The position numbers and the translations under genes are program-made. This document shows positions 29,242 to 39,066 of a stretch of 64,000 nucleotides of DNA, piece after piece. Within the stretch, counting starts at the first letter, position 1; the number at the start of each line of letters is the position of its first letter. The stretch is from Neoroseomonas eburnea. Lineage in GTDB: Bacteria; Pseudomonadota; Alphaproteobacteria; Acetobacterales; Acetobacteraceae. The stretch covers positions 1-64,000 of the forward strand of contig NZ_JAAEDL010000012.1 in the NCBI RefSeq assembly GCF_018129005.1, in the 5' to 3' direction. The notes below the pieces were generated by a model that saw nothing but the letters and a program-made list of their open reading frames with translations, was not told where the DNA came from and did no database searches.

Positions 29242-30138
29242 TCAACGCTGCCGCCTGGGGCAGAAGAAGGTGGAACGGCCGGACTGCACGATGCGCCGGA
29301 TGCCCTGGCAGGGCGGCACGCCGGGGCAGGACGGACAGGGCTCGCCCTCCCGCCCATACACTGCGAAGCGGTCCTGGAAGCGGCCGAGCTCCCCATCCGC
29401 GCGGACATAGTCGCGCAGCGAGGATCCGCCGGCGCCGATGCTTTCCGTCAGCACCGCCCTGATCGCCAGCACCAGCCGCTCGGCCCGCGCGCCCGTGCAG
29501 GTCTGCGCAAGCCGGCGGGGGGAGATGCCGGCGCGGTACAGCGCCTCACATACATAAATGTTGCCGAGACCTGCCACGACGCCCTGGTCCAGAAGCGCCG
29601 CCTTGATCGGCGTGCGCTTGCCCGCGAGCGCGGCGGACAGCATGGCGGGGGTGAAGGCGCCCTCCAGCGGTTCCGGGCCGAGACCCTGGAGCAGGCGGTG
29701 CGCGTCCTCCTGCGCCGTCGGCACCAGGTCCACGGCGCCGAAGCGGCGCGGGTCCACAAAGCCCACGCGCCATCCGTGGTCGGTGGCGAGCACCAGGTGC
29801 TCGTGCGCCTCCGGCGGCGCATTGTGGCCCCGCGCGTCGGACACCGCCCCCTGCGGCCCGATGCGCGATGCCGGCGGCTCGCCGGCGCGGCGCGCCACCA
29901 TCCGCCCGGACATGCCGAGGTGGATCAGCAGGCTCTCGCCCCCTTCCAGCCGCATCAGCATGTATTTCGCCCGCCGTCGGAAGGAGAGCACGCGTCGCCC
30001 CTCGACCCTTCGCGCCAGGTCGGCGGGAAACGGGAAGCGCAGGTCGTGGCGGCGGACCTCGACCTCCGTGATGCGGTGGCCCTGCAGCACGGCGGCCAGG
30101 CCGCGCATCACCGTCTCGACTTCCGGCAGTTCGGGCAT
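29242..30138 (-). CDS. mutM: Formamidopyrimidine-DNA glycosylase, altered zinc finger
   Basis: A 298-residue repair glycosylase that removes 8-oxoguanine. The mature N-terminus [13 protein letters not shown] holds the catalytic Pro and Glu; HLGMSGRMV and the helix-two-turn-helix [17 protein letters not shown] are typical. The C-terminal zinc finger normally has four Cys ending CPxCQ; here it reads GEPCPSCPG...[10 protein letters not shown], so the last Cys is Arg, while an extra Cys occurs in VPPCQG. Zinc binding may be weakened or use the extra Cys. Start MPELPE at 30138. Divergent from ubiE with a 44-base gap. Confidence 0.93.
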   Translation of the reverse strand: MPELPEVETVMRGLAAVLQGHRITEVEVRRHDLRFPFPADLARRVEGRRVLSFRRRAKYMLMRLEGGESLLIHLGMSGRMVARRAGEPPASRIGPQGAVSDARGHNAPPEAHEHLVLATDHGWRVGFVDPRRFGAVDLVPTAQEDAHRLLQGLGPEPLEGAFTPAMLSAALAGKRTPIKAALLDQGVVAGLGNIYVCEALYRAGISPRRLAQTCTGARAERLVLAIRAVLTESIGAGGSSLRDYVRADGELGRFQDRFAVYGREGEPCPSCPGVPPCQGIRRIVQSGRSTFFCPRRQR

Positions 30139-30182
30139 GGTCCCTCCCGCTATCCCGGCCGCCACGCTATGGTGGCCGCACG

Positions 30183-30932
30183 ATGAACGACAGCCCCCAG
30201 GACAGCGCCGATTTCGGCTACCGCACCGTACCCCGCGCCGAGAAGGCCGGCCTGGTGCGGGAGGTCTTCGAAAGCGTGGCGCCGCGCTACGACGTGATGA
30301 ACGACCTGATGTCGCTCGGCATCCATCGGGTGTGGAAGCGCATCTTCGTCAACGCCATCGGCTGTTCGCCGCGGGAGACGCTGCTCGACCTCGCGGGCGG
30401 GACGGGGGACATCTCCTTCCTCGCGAAGGAGCGCGGCGCGGGGCGGGTGATCCTGACCGATGTCAACCCTGCGATGCTGGAAGTCGCGCAGAGGCGCGCG
30501 CTGGATCGCGGGCTGGCGGCGGGCCTCGACTTCATGGTCGTGGATGCCGAGCACATCCCGCTGCCCGATCGCAGCGTCGAGAAGGTCTCGATCGCCTTCG
30601 GCCTGCGCAACTGCACCGACAAGGACGCGGTGCTGCGCGAGGCGCGGCGCGTGCTGCGCCCGGGCGGACGCTTCCACTGCCTGGAATTCTCGCGGCTGGA
30701 GATCTCGGCCCTGGTGCCGCTCTACGACGCCTGGTCCTTCAAGGCCCTGCCGGCCATCGGCGAAAAGGTCGCGAAGGACCGCGAGAGCTACGAATACCTC
30801 GCCGAGAGCATCCGCATGTTCCCGGACCAGGAGACGCTGGCAGGGATGATGCGCCAGGCAGGCATGGAGCGGGTGGAAGTCAGGAACCTGTCGGGCGGGA
30901 TCGTGGCGATCCATACGGGGTGGCGGTTGTGA
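30183..30932 (+). CDS. ubiE: Ubiquinone/menaquinone methyltransferase
   Basis: A 249-residue SAM-dependent C-methyltransferase for quinone synthesis. The family pattern is clear: [23 protein letters not shown] site [17 protein letters not shown], motif [19 protein letters not shown], and the C-terminus [14 protein letters not shown]. Divergent from mutM, as in many alphaproteobacteria. In those genomes ubiB usually follows; here a hairpin and a thioesterase gene follow instead. Confidence 0.96.
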   Translation: MNDSPQDSADFGYRTVPRAEKAGLVREVFESVAPRYDVMNDLMSLGIHRVWKRIFVNAIGCSPRETLLDLAGGTGDISFLAKERGAGRVILTDVNPAMLEVAQRRALDRGLAAGLDFMVVDAEHIPLPDRSVEKVSIAFGLRNCTDKDAVLREARRVLRPGGRFHCLEFSRLEISALVPLYDAWSFKALPAIGEKVAKDRESYEYLAESIRMFPDQETLAGMMRQAGMERVEVRNLSGGIVAIHTGWRL

Positions 30933-30935
30933 AGG

Positions 30936-30964
30936 GTGGGGGGAGAAGGGAACTTCTCCCCCGA
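30936..30964 (+). terminator. Family I hairpin after ubiE
   Basis: GGGGGGAGAAG..CTTCTCCCCC with loop GGAA (about 30938-30962), followed by a short A-run and the ribosome site of the next gene (GAAGGAG). It is the same hairpin as the left end of the 34.94 kb element, here alone. It may reduce read-through into the thioesterase gene. Confidence 0.5.
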
Positions 30965-30982
30965 AAAAGGGAAGGAGCGCCC

Positions 30983-31390
30983 ATGCCGGCCCAGCGCATC
31001 GCCGCCATCTTCGCCGCCCAGCCCATGCTCGCCCATCTCGGCATCTCGCTGGGCGAGGTGGCCCCCGGACGCTGTGCGCTGCATTTGCCTCGCCGCCCAG
31101 CGCTGACGCAGCAGAACGGCTTCCTGCATGCCGGCGCGCTCACCACCCTCGCCGACACCGCCTGCGGCTTCGCCGCCTACACGCTGATGCCCGAGGGCGC
31201 CAACGTCCTGACCGCCGAGTTCAAGCTCAACCTGCTGCGTCCGGCCGATGGCGACGCGATGGCGCGGGCCGAGGTGATCCGGGCAGGCAAGCTGTTGAGC
31301 GTGGCACGGGCCGACATCTTCTGCACCGGACCGCAGGGCGAACGGCTCTGCGCCACCATGACCGCAACGCTCGTCTGCCAGCCGGGCTGA
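30983..31390 (+). CDS. PaaI-type hotdog thioesterase
   Basis: A 135-residue single hotdog-domain protein. The motif QNGFLHAGALTTLADTACG is the PaaI-family active-site helix (the Asp acts on the thioester), followed by LTAEFKLNLLRPADGD. Such enzymes hydrolyse acyl-CoA thioesters; substrate unknown. AAGGAG lies before the ATG at 30983. It occupies the place where ubiB stands in related genomes, and faces the DUF4260 gene. Confidence 0.87.
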   Translation: MPAQRIAAIFAAQPMLAHLGISLGEVAPGRCALHLPRRPALTQQNGFLHAGALTTLADTACGFAAYTLMPEGANVLTAEFKLNLLRPADGDAMARAEVIRAGKLLSVARADIFCTGPQGERLCATMTATLVCQPG

Positions 31391-31400
31391 GGCACGAGCC

Positions 31401-31793
31401 TCAACCCGCAGCTTCGGCGCGCCGGCCGACCCGGCCGAGATGGGTGACGCCGAACCCCGCGGGGGACTTCAGCCCGTAGCCGAGGGCGCGATCGAAGCCG
31501 ATATGCGCCAGCCAGATCATCGCGACCGGCAGCGCCGCCGGCCACCACGCGGAGCCCGCCGCGGCGAGCGCCAGCGGGCCGATCGTGCTGTGCCCCGCAT
31601 TGTAGAGCGCCGCCCCCAGCCTGGGGCCGCCGAGGTAGCCGAGCATGGTCAGGTCGGGCGCCAGGAACAGCAGCGCGAACGCCCACCAGTTGCCGTCCAG
31701 GACCGCGTAGGCACCGGCCGCCGCGGCCATCAACGCCAAACCTTCCGCCCGCAGCCACGGTCGCGCCGTCGCCATCTCCGCCTCTGGTGCCAT
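31401..31793 (-). CDS. DUF4260 membrane protein
   Basis: A 130-residue protein with about four hydrophobic segments. The motifs DLTMLGYLGGPRLGAALYN and NAGHSTIGPL, then LAHIGFDRALGYGLK and FGVTHLG, are those of DUF4260. Function unknown; His and Asp residues inside the membrane part are conserved in the family. Start at 31793 has AGGGG upstream; longer starts would run into the divergent coaBC start region (31840). Confidence 0.8.
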   Translation of the reverse strand: MAPEAEMATARPWLRAEGLALMAAAAGAYAVLDGNWWAFALLFLAPDLTMLGYLGGPRLGAALYNAGHSTIGPLALAAAGSAWWPAALPVAMIWLAHIGFDRALGYGLKSPAGFGVTHLGRVGRRAEAAG

Positions 31794-31839
31794 CGCCCGC
31801 CCCTCGCCTGCATCGCCTCGCCGGGCTAGGGTCCGCCCC

Positions 31840-33024
31840 ATGCTTGCCGGCCGCCGCATCCTACTCATCGTCTCCGGCTCCGTCGCCGCCTACAAGGCGC
31901 TGGAACTCACCCGCCTGCTCCGCAAGGAGGGCGCGCAGGTGATGGCCGTGCTCACCGCCGGCGGCGCGCGCTTCGTGACCAAGGAAGCCCTCGCCGCCAT
32001 CACCGGCGAGCGCGTCCACGACGACCTCTGGGCCGCGGAGGCCGAGATCGGCCATATCCGCCTCGCCCGCTGGCCGGACCTGGTCGCGGTGGTGCCGGCC
32101 TCGGCCGATCTGCTGGCGAAGATGGCGCAGGGGCTGACGGATGACCTCGCCACCTGCGTGCTGCTGGCGACGCGAGCCAAGGTGATGGTGGCGCCGGCGA
32201 TGAACCCGGCCATGTGGGAACACCCGGCGACACGCGCCAACATGGCGGCGTTGCGGGCCCGCGGGGTGCTGGTTGCGGGGCCGGAGAACGGCCCCATGGC
32301 CGAACCGGAAAGCGGGCCGGGGCGCCTGATGGAACCGGCGACGCTGCTGGAAGCGATCCGCGCGACGCTGGCCGGCGGGCCACTGGCCGGGAAGCACCTG
32401 CTGGTCACCAGCGGGCCGACCCATGAACCGATCGATCCGGTGCGCTACATCGCCAACCGCTCCTCCGGGAAGCAGGGACATTCCATCGCGGCTGCGCTTG
32501 CCGCACTCGGCGCGCGCGTCACGCTGGTCTGCGGCCCGGTGGCACAGCCCGACCCGCCCGGCGTGACGGTCGCGCGGGTGGAAAGCGCCCGCGACATGCT
32601 CGCCGCCTGCGAAGCCGCCCTGCCGGCCGATGCCGCCATCTGCGCCGCCGCCGTCGCCGACTGGCGCACCGCCCGCGCCGCCGACCAGAAGATGAAGAAG
32701 GTGCCCGGCGAAGCGCCGCCGCCGCTGGAACTCGCGCTGAACCCGGACATCCTGGCGACGCTCGCCACCGCCGGCCCGAAGCGCCCGCGCCTGGTCGTCG
32801 GCTTCGCGGCGGAGACGGAGAAGGTCGTGGAGAACGCCGTCGCCAAGCGCGCCAGGAAAGGCTGCGACTGGATCGTGGCGAACGACGTCTCCGGCGACAT
32901 CATGGGCGGGGCGGAGAACGCGGTGCACCTGGTGACCGAGAATGGCGTGGAGGACTGGCCCCGCATGGCGAAGGAAGAGGTGGCGCGCCGGCTCGCGGCC
33001 CGCATCGCGGAGGCGCTGGCATGA
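31840..33024 (+). CDS. coaBC: Bifunctional phosphopantothenoylcysteine decarboxylase/synthetase
   Basis: A 394-residue two-domain enzyme for coenzyme A synthesis. The N-terminal flavoprotein CoaC half has IGHIRLARW with the catalytic His and [11 protein letters not shown]; the CoaB half has [20 protein letters not shown] and NRSSGKQGH. It makes phosphopantothenoylcysteine and then decarboxylates it to phosphopantetheine. Its stop overlaps the dut start (ATGA); coaBC-dut pairs are common in proteobacteria. Confidence 0.96.
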   Translation: MLAGRRILLIVSGSVAAYKALELTRLLRKEGAQVMAVLTAGGARFVTKEALAAITGERVHDDLWAAEAEIGHIRLARWPDLVAVVPASADLLAKMAQGLTDDLATCVLLATRAKVMVAPAMNPAMWEHPATRANMAALRARGVLVAGPENGPMAEPESGPGRLMEPATLLEAIRATLAGGPLAGKHLLVTSGPTHEPIDPVRYIANRSSGKQGHSIAAALAALGARVTLVCGPVAQPDPPGVTVARVESARDMLAACEAALPADAAICAAAVADWRTARAADQKMKKVPGEAPPPLELALNPDILATLATAGPKRPRLVVGFAAETEKVVENAVAKRARKGCDWIVANDVSGDIMGGAENAVHLVTENGVEDWPRMAKEEVARRLAARIAEALA

Positions 33025-33545
33025 CCGCGCCGGATGACCACGGGACGCCGGGGCCGGAGATGATGAGCACCGGAGGCCCGAAGCCGATGCCCCGTGATCC
33101 CGTCATCGAGGTCGTTCGCCTGCCTCACGCCGAAGGCCTGCCGCTCCCCTCCTACGCCACCGAGGGCGCGGCCGGGATGGACCTGCTCGCCGCCGTCGAC
33201 GCGCCGCTCACCATCCCCGCCGGCGGACGCGCCCTGGTGCCGACCGGGCTGCGCATCGCCCTGCCGCACGGCTACGAGCTGCAGGTGCGCCCGCGTTCGG
33301 GCCTGGCGCTGAAGAACGGCATCATGCTGCCGAACAGCCCGGGCACGATCGACGAGGACTACCGCGGCGAACTGGGTGTGATCGTGCTCAACGCGGGGGC
33401 CGATGCCTTCACGGTAGAGCGCGGCATGCGCATCGCCCAGGCCGTCATCGCCCCGGTGGTCCGCGCCGCCTGGCGCGAAGTCGCCGAACTGCCCGACACC
33501 GCGCGCGGCGCCGGCGGCTTCGGTTCGACCGGCACCGGAACCTAG
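33021..33545 (+). CDS. dut: dUTP diphosphatase
   Basis: A 174-residue trimeric dUTPase that hydrolyses dUTP to dUMP. All five family motifs are seen: [42 protein letters not shown], the region RIAQAVIAP and the C-terminal [10 protein letters not shown] that closes over the substrate. The first 28 residues (to [10 protein letters not shown]) are an extra tail; an internal start at the Met of MPRDPV is possible, but the ATGA overlap with coaBC supports 33021. Confidence 0.95.
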   Translation: MTAPDDHGTPGPEMMSTGGPKPMPRDPVIEVVRLPHAEGLPLPSYATEGAAGMDLLAAVDAPLTIPAGGRALVPTGLRIALPHGYELQVRPRSGLALKNGIMLPNSPGTIDEDYRGELGVIVLNAGADAFTVERGMRIAQAVIAPVVRAAWREVAELPDTARGAGGFGSTGTGT

Positions 33546-33588
33546 ACGCCGCCCCGGCGAAGGGTGGGATGCAGGAGGACAGACCGAC

Positions 33589-34932
33589 ATGCCGCAGGAT
33601 GCCCAGGGCCTCGCCATCACTGTCGCCTCCGACGCGGCCGCGGCCGCCTTCGATCACGTGGTCGAAGGCTACCTGAAATACCGCGCCGATGCCGGGCAGA
33701 GGCTCAAGGCGCTGATGGGCCTCGATGCCGGGATGCCGATGGCGCATGTGCTGCAGGGCGTCTTCGCCATGCTCGCCTACAACGCCGCGCTGGTGCCGCG
33801 CGCGCAGGAAGCCGCGGCCAATGCCGCGCGCCTCGCCGGCAATGACCGCGAGCGCGCCCATGCGGCCGCGCTCGGCCTGTGGGCGGATGGCGAGATGGAT
33901 CGCGCCCTCGCCGCCTGGGAAGGCATCATGGCGGCGCATCCGCACGACATCCTGGCTTTCCGGATGCACCATTTCTGCGCCTTCTGGCTCGGCCGCGCGG
34001 GGCAGATGCTGCGCGCGGTCGACGCTGTCTCCCCACGCTGGTCGGCCGCCATCCCGGGCTACGGCAGCATCCTCGCCTGTCGCTGCTTCGCCAACGAGGA
34101 ATGCGGCAATTACCAGGTGGCCGAGGAAGCCGGCCGCGCCGCCGTCGCGCTCGACCCCGGCGATCTCTGGGCCACCCATGGCGTCGCCCACATCCTGGAG
34201 ATGCAGGGACGGCGCGGGGAGGGCATCGCCTGGCTCAAGGCGCTGGAGCCGCACTGGGACGGCGGCTCCAACCTGCTGCATCACCTCTGGTGGCACCGCG
34301 CCATGTACCACCTGGAACGCGGCGAGCACGCCGAGGTGCTGGCCCTCTACGACCGCGGCTTCCGCAACCACGCCAGCGCGCTGACCCAGGCCATGCCGGA
34401 CCTCTATATCGACGTGCAGAACGCGGCCTCGATGCTGTTCCGCCTGCAGCGCCACGGCGTCGATGTCGGCGACCGCTGGGTGGAGCTCGCCGACAAGGCC
34501 GAGGAGCGGATCGGCGACTGCCTGTCCACCTTCACCCTGCCGCACTGGATGATGGCGCTCGCCGCCACCGGCCGCACCCAGGCCGCCGCGCGCATGCTGG
34601 ACGGGATGCGTCAGGCCGCGACAGGCCCCGGCACGGTGGCGCCGATCCTGCGGGACGCCGCGATCCCGGTCTGCGAGGCGGTGCTCGCCCACGCCCAGGG
34701 CGACCACGCCCGGGCGGTGGAGGCCATGCGCCCGGCCATCGGCGTGATGCACCGGATGGGCGGCAGCCATGCACAGCAGGACGTGCTGGAACAATTGTTC
34801 CTCGATGCCGCGATGAAGGCGGGGATGCAGGAGGACGCGCGGATGCTGCTGGAGCGCGTCGCCGGGCGGCATCCGGTGCCGCCGGAACGGCGCGCCGGGT
34901 ACGCGGAAGCGGCAAGGGCCGTCGCGCATTGA
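33589..34932 (+). CDS. TTC38-like tetratricopeptide protein
   Basis: A 447-residue soluble helical protein related to tetratricopeptide repeat protein 38 (TTC38). Helical pairs with TPR spacing run throughout, for example [40 protein letters not shown], and the family phrase [30 protein letters not shown] is also typical. Biochemical role unknown. No signal peptide or span. Between dut and purH, separated from the latter by a family I element. Confidence 0.85.
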   Translation: MPQDAQGLAITVASDAAAAAFDHVVEGYLKYRADAGQRLKALMGLDAGMPMAHVLQGVFAMLAYNAALVPRAQEAAANAARLAGNDRERAHAAALGLWADGEMDRALAAWEGIMAAHPHDILAFRMHHFCAFWLGRAGQMLRAVDAVSPRWSAAIPGYGSILACRCFANEECGNYQVAEEAGRAAVALDPGDLWATHGVAHILEMQGRRGEGIAWLKALEPHWDGGSNLLHHLWWHRAMYHLERGEHAEVLALYDRGFRNHASALTQAMPDLYIDVQNAASMLFRLQRHGVDVGDRWVELADKAEERIGDCLSTFTLPHWMMALAATGRTQAAARMLDGMRQAATGPGTVAPILRDAAIPVCEAVLAHAQGDHARAVEAMRPAIGVMHRMGGSHAQQDVLEQLFLDAAMKAGMQEDARMLLERVAGRHPVPPERRAGYAEAARAVAH

Positions 34933-34935
34933 TCA

Positions 34936-35074
34936 GCCGGGGGGAGAAGGGAACTTCTCCCCCCGGCCCCCCCTCAACCTTTTTTGGCACTTGGGGACTG
35001 ACCTCGGACGTCAGTTCCCACAAGACAAAGAAGGGAGGGGGATCGGGGGAGGTTCTCCTCCCCCGACCTTGGTT
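34936..35074. repeat. Family I paired-hairpin element, copy B
   Basis: The clearest copy. Left: CCGGGGGGAGAAG/CTTCTCCCCCCGG, a perfect 13-base stem with loop GGAA (34937-34966), then GCCCCCCCTCAACCTTTTTT. Right: AAAGAAGGGAGGGGG, then TCGGGGGAGG/CCTCCCCCGA with loop TTCT (35043-35066). The arms are inverted copies, giving a 138-base element. Between them is GACCTCGGACGTCAGTTCCC. The left half is repeated at 30.94 and 54.66 kb. Confidence 0.75.
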
Positions 35075-35108
35075 GCGGCCCGGCTCGCCCGGGTCTATGC
35101 GCCGCCCC

Positions 35109-36686
35109 ATGAGCGACCTCCTCCCCATCCGCCGTGCCCTTCTTTCCGTCTCGGACAAGACGGGCCTGATCGATTTCGGCCGTTTCCTCGCCGCGCGGGG
35201 GGTCGAGATCCTGTCCACCGGCGGCACCGCCAAGGCGCTGCGCGACGCCGGCGTGCCGGTGAAGGATGTCAGCGAGCACACGGGCTTTCCGGAGATCCTC
35301 GACGGCCGGGTGAAGACGCTGGTGCCGCAGGTGCATGGCGGCCTGCTCGGCCGTCGGGACATGGCCGAGCATGTCGCGCAGATGGAAAAGCACGGCCTCG
35401 CGCCGATCGACCTCGTGGCGGTCAACCTCTACCCCTTCGAGGCGACGGTCGCGCAGGGCGCCTCCTTCGACGATTGCATCGAGAACATCGACATCGGCGG
35501 CCCGGCGATGATCCGCAGCGCCGCCAAGAACCACGCCGGCGTCGCGGTGCTGACCGAACCCGCCCACTTCGCCGAAGTCCAGTCCGAGATCGAGGCCCGA
35601 GGCGGCACCACGCTGGCGACGCGCCGGCGCCTCGCGGCCGCGGCCTATGCGCGCACGGCGGCCTATGACGCGGCGATTTCCGGCTGGTTCGCGAAGCAGG
35701 AAGGCCAGGACTTCCCGCAGCGCCTGTCGTTGCCTGGCGTGCTGCGCCAGGGCTTGCGCTATGGCGAGAACCCGCACCAGGCGGCGGCCTTCTACGTGGA
35801 TGGTTCCAACCGCCCGGGCATCGCCACGGCGGCGCAGGTGCAGGGCAAGGAGCTCTCCTACAACAACCTGAACGACACCGACGCCGCCTATGAATGCGTG
35901 GCGGAGTTCGACAAGCCGGCGATCGTCATCGTCAAGCACGCCAACCCCTGCGGCGTGGCGGTGGCGGGCGACCTGTCCAAGGCCTGGGACGCGGCGCTGC
36001 TCTGCGACCCGGTCTCGGCCTTCGGCGGCATCGTGGCGGCGAACCGGACGCTCGATGCGGCGGCGGCGGAGAAGATCACCGCCATCTTCACCGAGGTGGT
36101 GATCGCCCCGGATGCGGATGAGGCGGCAAAGGCGGTCTTCGCGAGGAAGAAGAACCTGCGCCTGCTGCTGACCGGCGGCCTGCCGGACGCGGCCGCACCG
36201 GGCCTCGCCTTCAAGTCCGTCGCCGGCGGCTTCCTGGCGCAGTCGCGCGACGCCGGGCGCGTGACCGAGGGTTCGCTGAAGGTGGTGACGCAGCGCGCAC
36301 CGTCGCGCGCCGAGATGGCCGACCTGCTGTTCGCCTTTCGCGTCTGCAAGCACGTGAAGTCGAATGCCATCGTCTATGCCAAGGGGCTGGCGACGGTGGG
36401 CATCGGCGCGGGGCAGATGAACCGCGCGGAATCCTCCCGCATCGCCGCCTGGAAGTCCGAGGCGGCGGCCAAGGCGGCGGGGCTCGAGCGACCGCTGGCG
36501 GAAGGGTCCGTCGTCGCTTCCGATGCCTTCTTCCCCTTCGCCGATGGGCTGGAGATCGCCGCTTCCGCCGGCGCCACCGCCGTCATCCAGCCGGGCGGGT
36601 CGATCCGCGATGCGGAGGTCATCGCGGCCGCCGACAAGGCAGGGCTGGCGATGGTGTTCACCGGGATGCGGCACTTCCGGCACTGA
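35109..36686 (+). CDS. purH: Bifunctional AICAR transformylase/IMP cyclohydrolase
   Basis: A 525-residue enzyme for the last two steps of IMP synthesis. The N-terminal cyclohydrolase part begins [20 protein letters not shown] and contains [13 protein letters not shown]; the transformylase part has [17 protein letters not shown] and the catalytic Lys-His in [12 protein letters not shown]. The end [20 protein letters not shown] and FTGMRHFRH is standard. Start [12 protein letters not shown] at 35109; open frame further upstream is repeat and the tail of the previous gene. Confidence 0.97.
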   Translation: MSDLLPIRRALLSVSDKTGLIDFGRFLAARGVEILSTGGTAKALRDAGVPVKDVSEHTGFPEILDGRVKTLVPQVHGGLLGRRDMAEHVAQMEKHGLAPIDLVAVNLYPFEATVAQGASFDDCIENIDIGGPAMIRSAAKNHAGVAVLTEPAHFAEVQSEIEARGGTTLATRRRLAAAAYARTAAYDAAISGWFAKQEGQDFPQRLSLPGVLRQGLRYGENPHQAAAFYVDGSNRPGIATAAQVQGKELSYNNLNDTDAAYECVAEFDKPAIVIVKHANPCGVAVAGDLSKAWDAALLCDPVSAFGGIVAANRTLDAAAAEKITAIFTEVVIAPDADEAAKAVFARKKNLRLLLTGGLPDAAAPGLAFKSVAGGFLAQSRDAGRVTEGSLKVVTQRAPSRAEMADLLFAFRVCKHVKSNAIVYAKGLATVGIGAGQMNRAESSRIAAWKSEAAAKAAGLERPLAEGSVVASDAFFPFADGLEIAASAGATAVIQPGGSIRDAEVIAAADKAGLAMVFTGMRHFRH

Positions 36687-36689
36687 CGA

Positions 36690-36850
36690 GGGGGAGGGGC
36701 GCCGCCCCTCCCCCCGAAGTCGGCAAGGTCTTTGGAAACCGCTGGCTGGGATCGGGCGGTGCAGTCGCCTCTTCCCATCGGCGGTAAGCCGTGGTTTCCA
36801 GGGCGTCGCGGCCTCTGGCGGGGAGGCCCGGAGGGGCAGCACCCTTCCGG
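36690..36850. repeat. Family II repeats between purH and carbonic anhydrase
   Basis: GGGGGAGGGGC/GCCCCTCCCCC (36690-36714) and a TCTTTGGAAACCG half unit are followed, in the opposite orientation, by GGTTTCCAGG..CCTCTGGCGGGGAGG and GGAGGGGCAGCACCCTTCC up to about 36850. This is again a facing pair of family II units. It follows the purH stop by a few bases and may terminate it. Confidence 0.55.
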
Positions 36851-36866
36851 CTGAAGGACATGCGCA

Positions 36867-37478
36867 ATGGATGAACTGATCGCCGGCTATCGCCGTTTCC
36901 GCCAGGAGACCTGGCCGCAGCAACGCGCCCGCTTCGAGGAACTGGCCGCCAAGGGCCAGCGCCCGCGGACCATGGTCATCGCCTGCTCGGACAGCCGCGT
37001 GGACCCGCAGATGATCTTCTCGGCCGGTCCGGGGGAACTCTTCGTCCTGCGCAACGTGGCGAACCTGGTGCCGCCCTACATGCCGGACGCGCTGTTCCAC
37101 GGCACCAGCGCGGCGGTCGAATTCGCCGTGCGGGTGCTGCAGGTGGAGCGCATCGTGGTCATGGGCCATGCGCTGTGCGGCGGCGTGCGCGCCCTGCTGC
37201 AAGGCGCCCCGCCCGAGGCGCAGGACTTCGTCGCCGGCTGGATGGGCATCGCGCAGCGCGCGCGCGACGTCGCGCTGCGTTGCGACAACCCCGTCGAGCG
37301 CCAGGAAGTCGCCGAGCACGAGGCGGTCCGCATCTCGCTCACGAACCTGCTGACCTTCCCCTGGGTGGAGGAGGCGATCGCCGCCGGCCGGCTGACGCTG
37401 CACGGCGCCCATTTCGGAGTGGCGACGGGCCGGCTTGTGCTGGTGCCGGCGGAAGGGGCGCCGGTCCCCGCCGCCTGA
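36867..37478 (+). CDS. Beta-class carbonic anhydrase
   Basis: A 203-residue zinc enzyme interconverting CO2 and bicarbonate. Zinc ligands Cys40, His101 and Cys104 lie in [11 protein letters not shown] and [14 protein letters not shown], and the Asp42-Arg44 pair is present. [14 protein letters not shown] is typical. Size and motifs match the bacterial beta class. Purine synthesis next door uses bicarbonate, but a functional link is only a guess. The ATG at 36867 has a weak upstream site (GAAGGACATGCGCA). Confidence 0.95.
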   Translation: MDELIAGYRRFRQETWPQQRARFEELAAKGQRPRTMVIACSDSRVDPQMIFSAGPGELFVLRNVANLVPPYMPDALFHGTSAAVEFAVRVLQVERIVVMGHALCGGVRALLQGAPPEAQDFVAGWMGIAQRARDVALRCDNPVERQEVAEHEAVRISLTNLLTFPWVEEAIAAGRLTLHGAHFGVATGRLVLVPAEGAPVPAA

Positions 37479-37548
37479 CACCCGTCCGGGCCTCGCCAGC
37501 GCCGGGCCCGCGATGCGAGACTCGCCGCCTCGACTCGGGGGACTTCAC

Positions 37549-39066
37549 ATGGCGACGGAAAGCCTGGCGCTGCTCGGCGGTCTGGCGGTCGTGGCGGTGC
37601 TGGTGCTCGCGCTGCTGCTGCGGCGCCCGGCACCCGACCCGGTGCTGGCGCAGCGCCTGACCGACCTGCAATCGGCGCTGGACCGACAGGGCGAACGCAT
37701 CGCCGCCTTGCCTGCGGAATTCGAACGCGGCCTCGGCCGCGAAGCGGGCGCGATCGGCGACCGCGTCGCCGCCGGCGCGCTCGATCAGACCAAGGCGCTG
37801 GGGGAGGGCATCGGCCGCATCGCGGACCGCCTCTCGGCGCAGGAGAAGGCGGTGCTCGACCGGCTTGCCGCCGATGCGGCGCTGCTGACGGACCGCCTGG
37901 CCCAGGACGCCCAGGCGACGCGCGATGCCATCGCCGAACAGCGCACCGCCGTGGTGAAGGCGCTGACCGAGCACAAGGACGACACCGCCCTGCTGCGCCG
38001 CGACGTGACGCAGGGCATCGCCGAGATCCGCCTCGCCTTCGCCGAGGGCCTGGCGAAACTGCAGGAGACGCTCGCCGCCGAGAACGCCCGCGCCCGCGAC
38101 CTGCTGGATGCCAAGCTGAAGGAACTGCGCGAGGGCAACGAGGCGCGCCTCGCCGAGATCCAGAGGACGGTGAACGAGCAGCTCCAATCCGCCGTCGAGA
38201 AGCAGATGAACGAGAGCTTTTCGCGCGTCATCGACCAGTTCGCCGCGGTGCAGAAGGCGATGACCGACGTGCAGGCGGTGACGACGCAGATCGTCGACAT
38301 CAAGCGGCTGTTCTCCAACGTGAAGACGCGCGGCGGCTGGGGCGAGGCGCAGGTGCGCGCCCTGCTCGACGACATCCTGCCGCCCGGCTCCTACGAGGAG
38401 AACAAGAAGCTGTCGGAGGACAGCGCCGAGGCGGTGGAATTCGCGATCCGCATGCCGAGCGAGGCGGGCCGCGAGGTCTTCCTTGCCGTCGATGCCAAAT
38501 TCCCGACCGAGGACTGGGACCGCCTGGTGCTGGCCTCCGAGGCCGGCGAGGCCGAGGCCGAGAAATCCGCCCGCCGTGCCCTGGAACTGCGGGTGCGCGC
38601 GGAAGCGGCGAAGATCGCCCAGAAATACATCCGCCCGCCGCTGACGGTGGAATTCGCGGTGCTCTATTTGCCGACCGAGGGCCTCTACGCCGAGATCGCC
38701 CGCATCCCCGGCGCCATCGAGGAGATCGGCCGCGCCAACCGCGTGCTGGTGCTGGGCCCCTCACTCCTGCCGGCCATGCTGCGCACCATACAGATGGGCC
38801 ATGTGACCATCGCGCTCGGCGAGAAGGCCGACATGGTCCGCGAATTGCTGGGCGCCACCAAGGCCGAGATGGGCAAGATGGACGAGGTGCTGCAACGCCT
38901 CGGCAAGCAGGTGCGCACCATGGGCAACACGATCGAGGACGCGCAGCGCCGCACCCGCGCCGTGGCGCGCAAGCTGCGCGGCGTGGACGCGGTGGACGGA
39001 TCCCGCGCCGCCGCCCTGCTCGACATCGAGGCGGAGGAACCCCCGGGCGAAGGTGATGAATCGTGA
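37549..39066 (+). CDS. rmuC: DNA recombination protein RmuC
   Basis: A 505-residue protein: one N-terminal membrane span (about 5-25), a long coiled coil (to about residue 250; LKELREGNEARLAEIQRTVN), then the nuclease-like RmuC domain with FSNVKTRGGWGEAQVRALL and FAVLYLPTEGLYAE. RmuC limits inversions at short inverted repeats in E. coli; this could matter in a genome full of hairpin repeats, but that is speculation. The stop overlaps the GTG start of the next gene. Confidence 0.93.
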   Translation: MATESLALLGGLAVVAVLVLALLLRRPAPDPVLAQRLTDLQSALDRQGERIAALPAEFERGLGREAGAIGDRVAAGALDQTKALGEGIGRIADRLSAQEKAVLDRLAADAALLTDRLAQDAQATRDAIAEQRTAVVKALTEHKDDTALLRRDVTQGIAEIRLAFAEGLAKLQETLAAENARARDLLDAKLKELREGNEARLAEIQRTVNEQLQSAVEKQMNESFSRVIDQFAAVQKAMTDVQAVTTQIVDIKRLFSNVKTRGGWGEAQVRALLDDILPPGSYEENKKLSEDSAEAVEFAIRMPSEAGREVFLAVDAKFPTEDWDRLVLASEAGEAEAEKSARRALELRVRAEAAKIAQKYIRPPLTVEFAVLYLPTEGLYAEIARIPGAIEEIGRANRVLVLGPSLLPAMLRTIQMGHVTIALGEKADMVRELLGATKAEMGKMDEVLQRLGKQVRTMGNTIEDAQRRTRAVARKLRGVDAVDGSRAAALLDIEAEEPPGEGDES

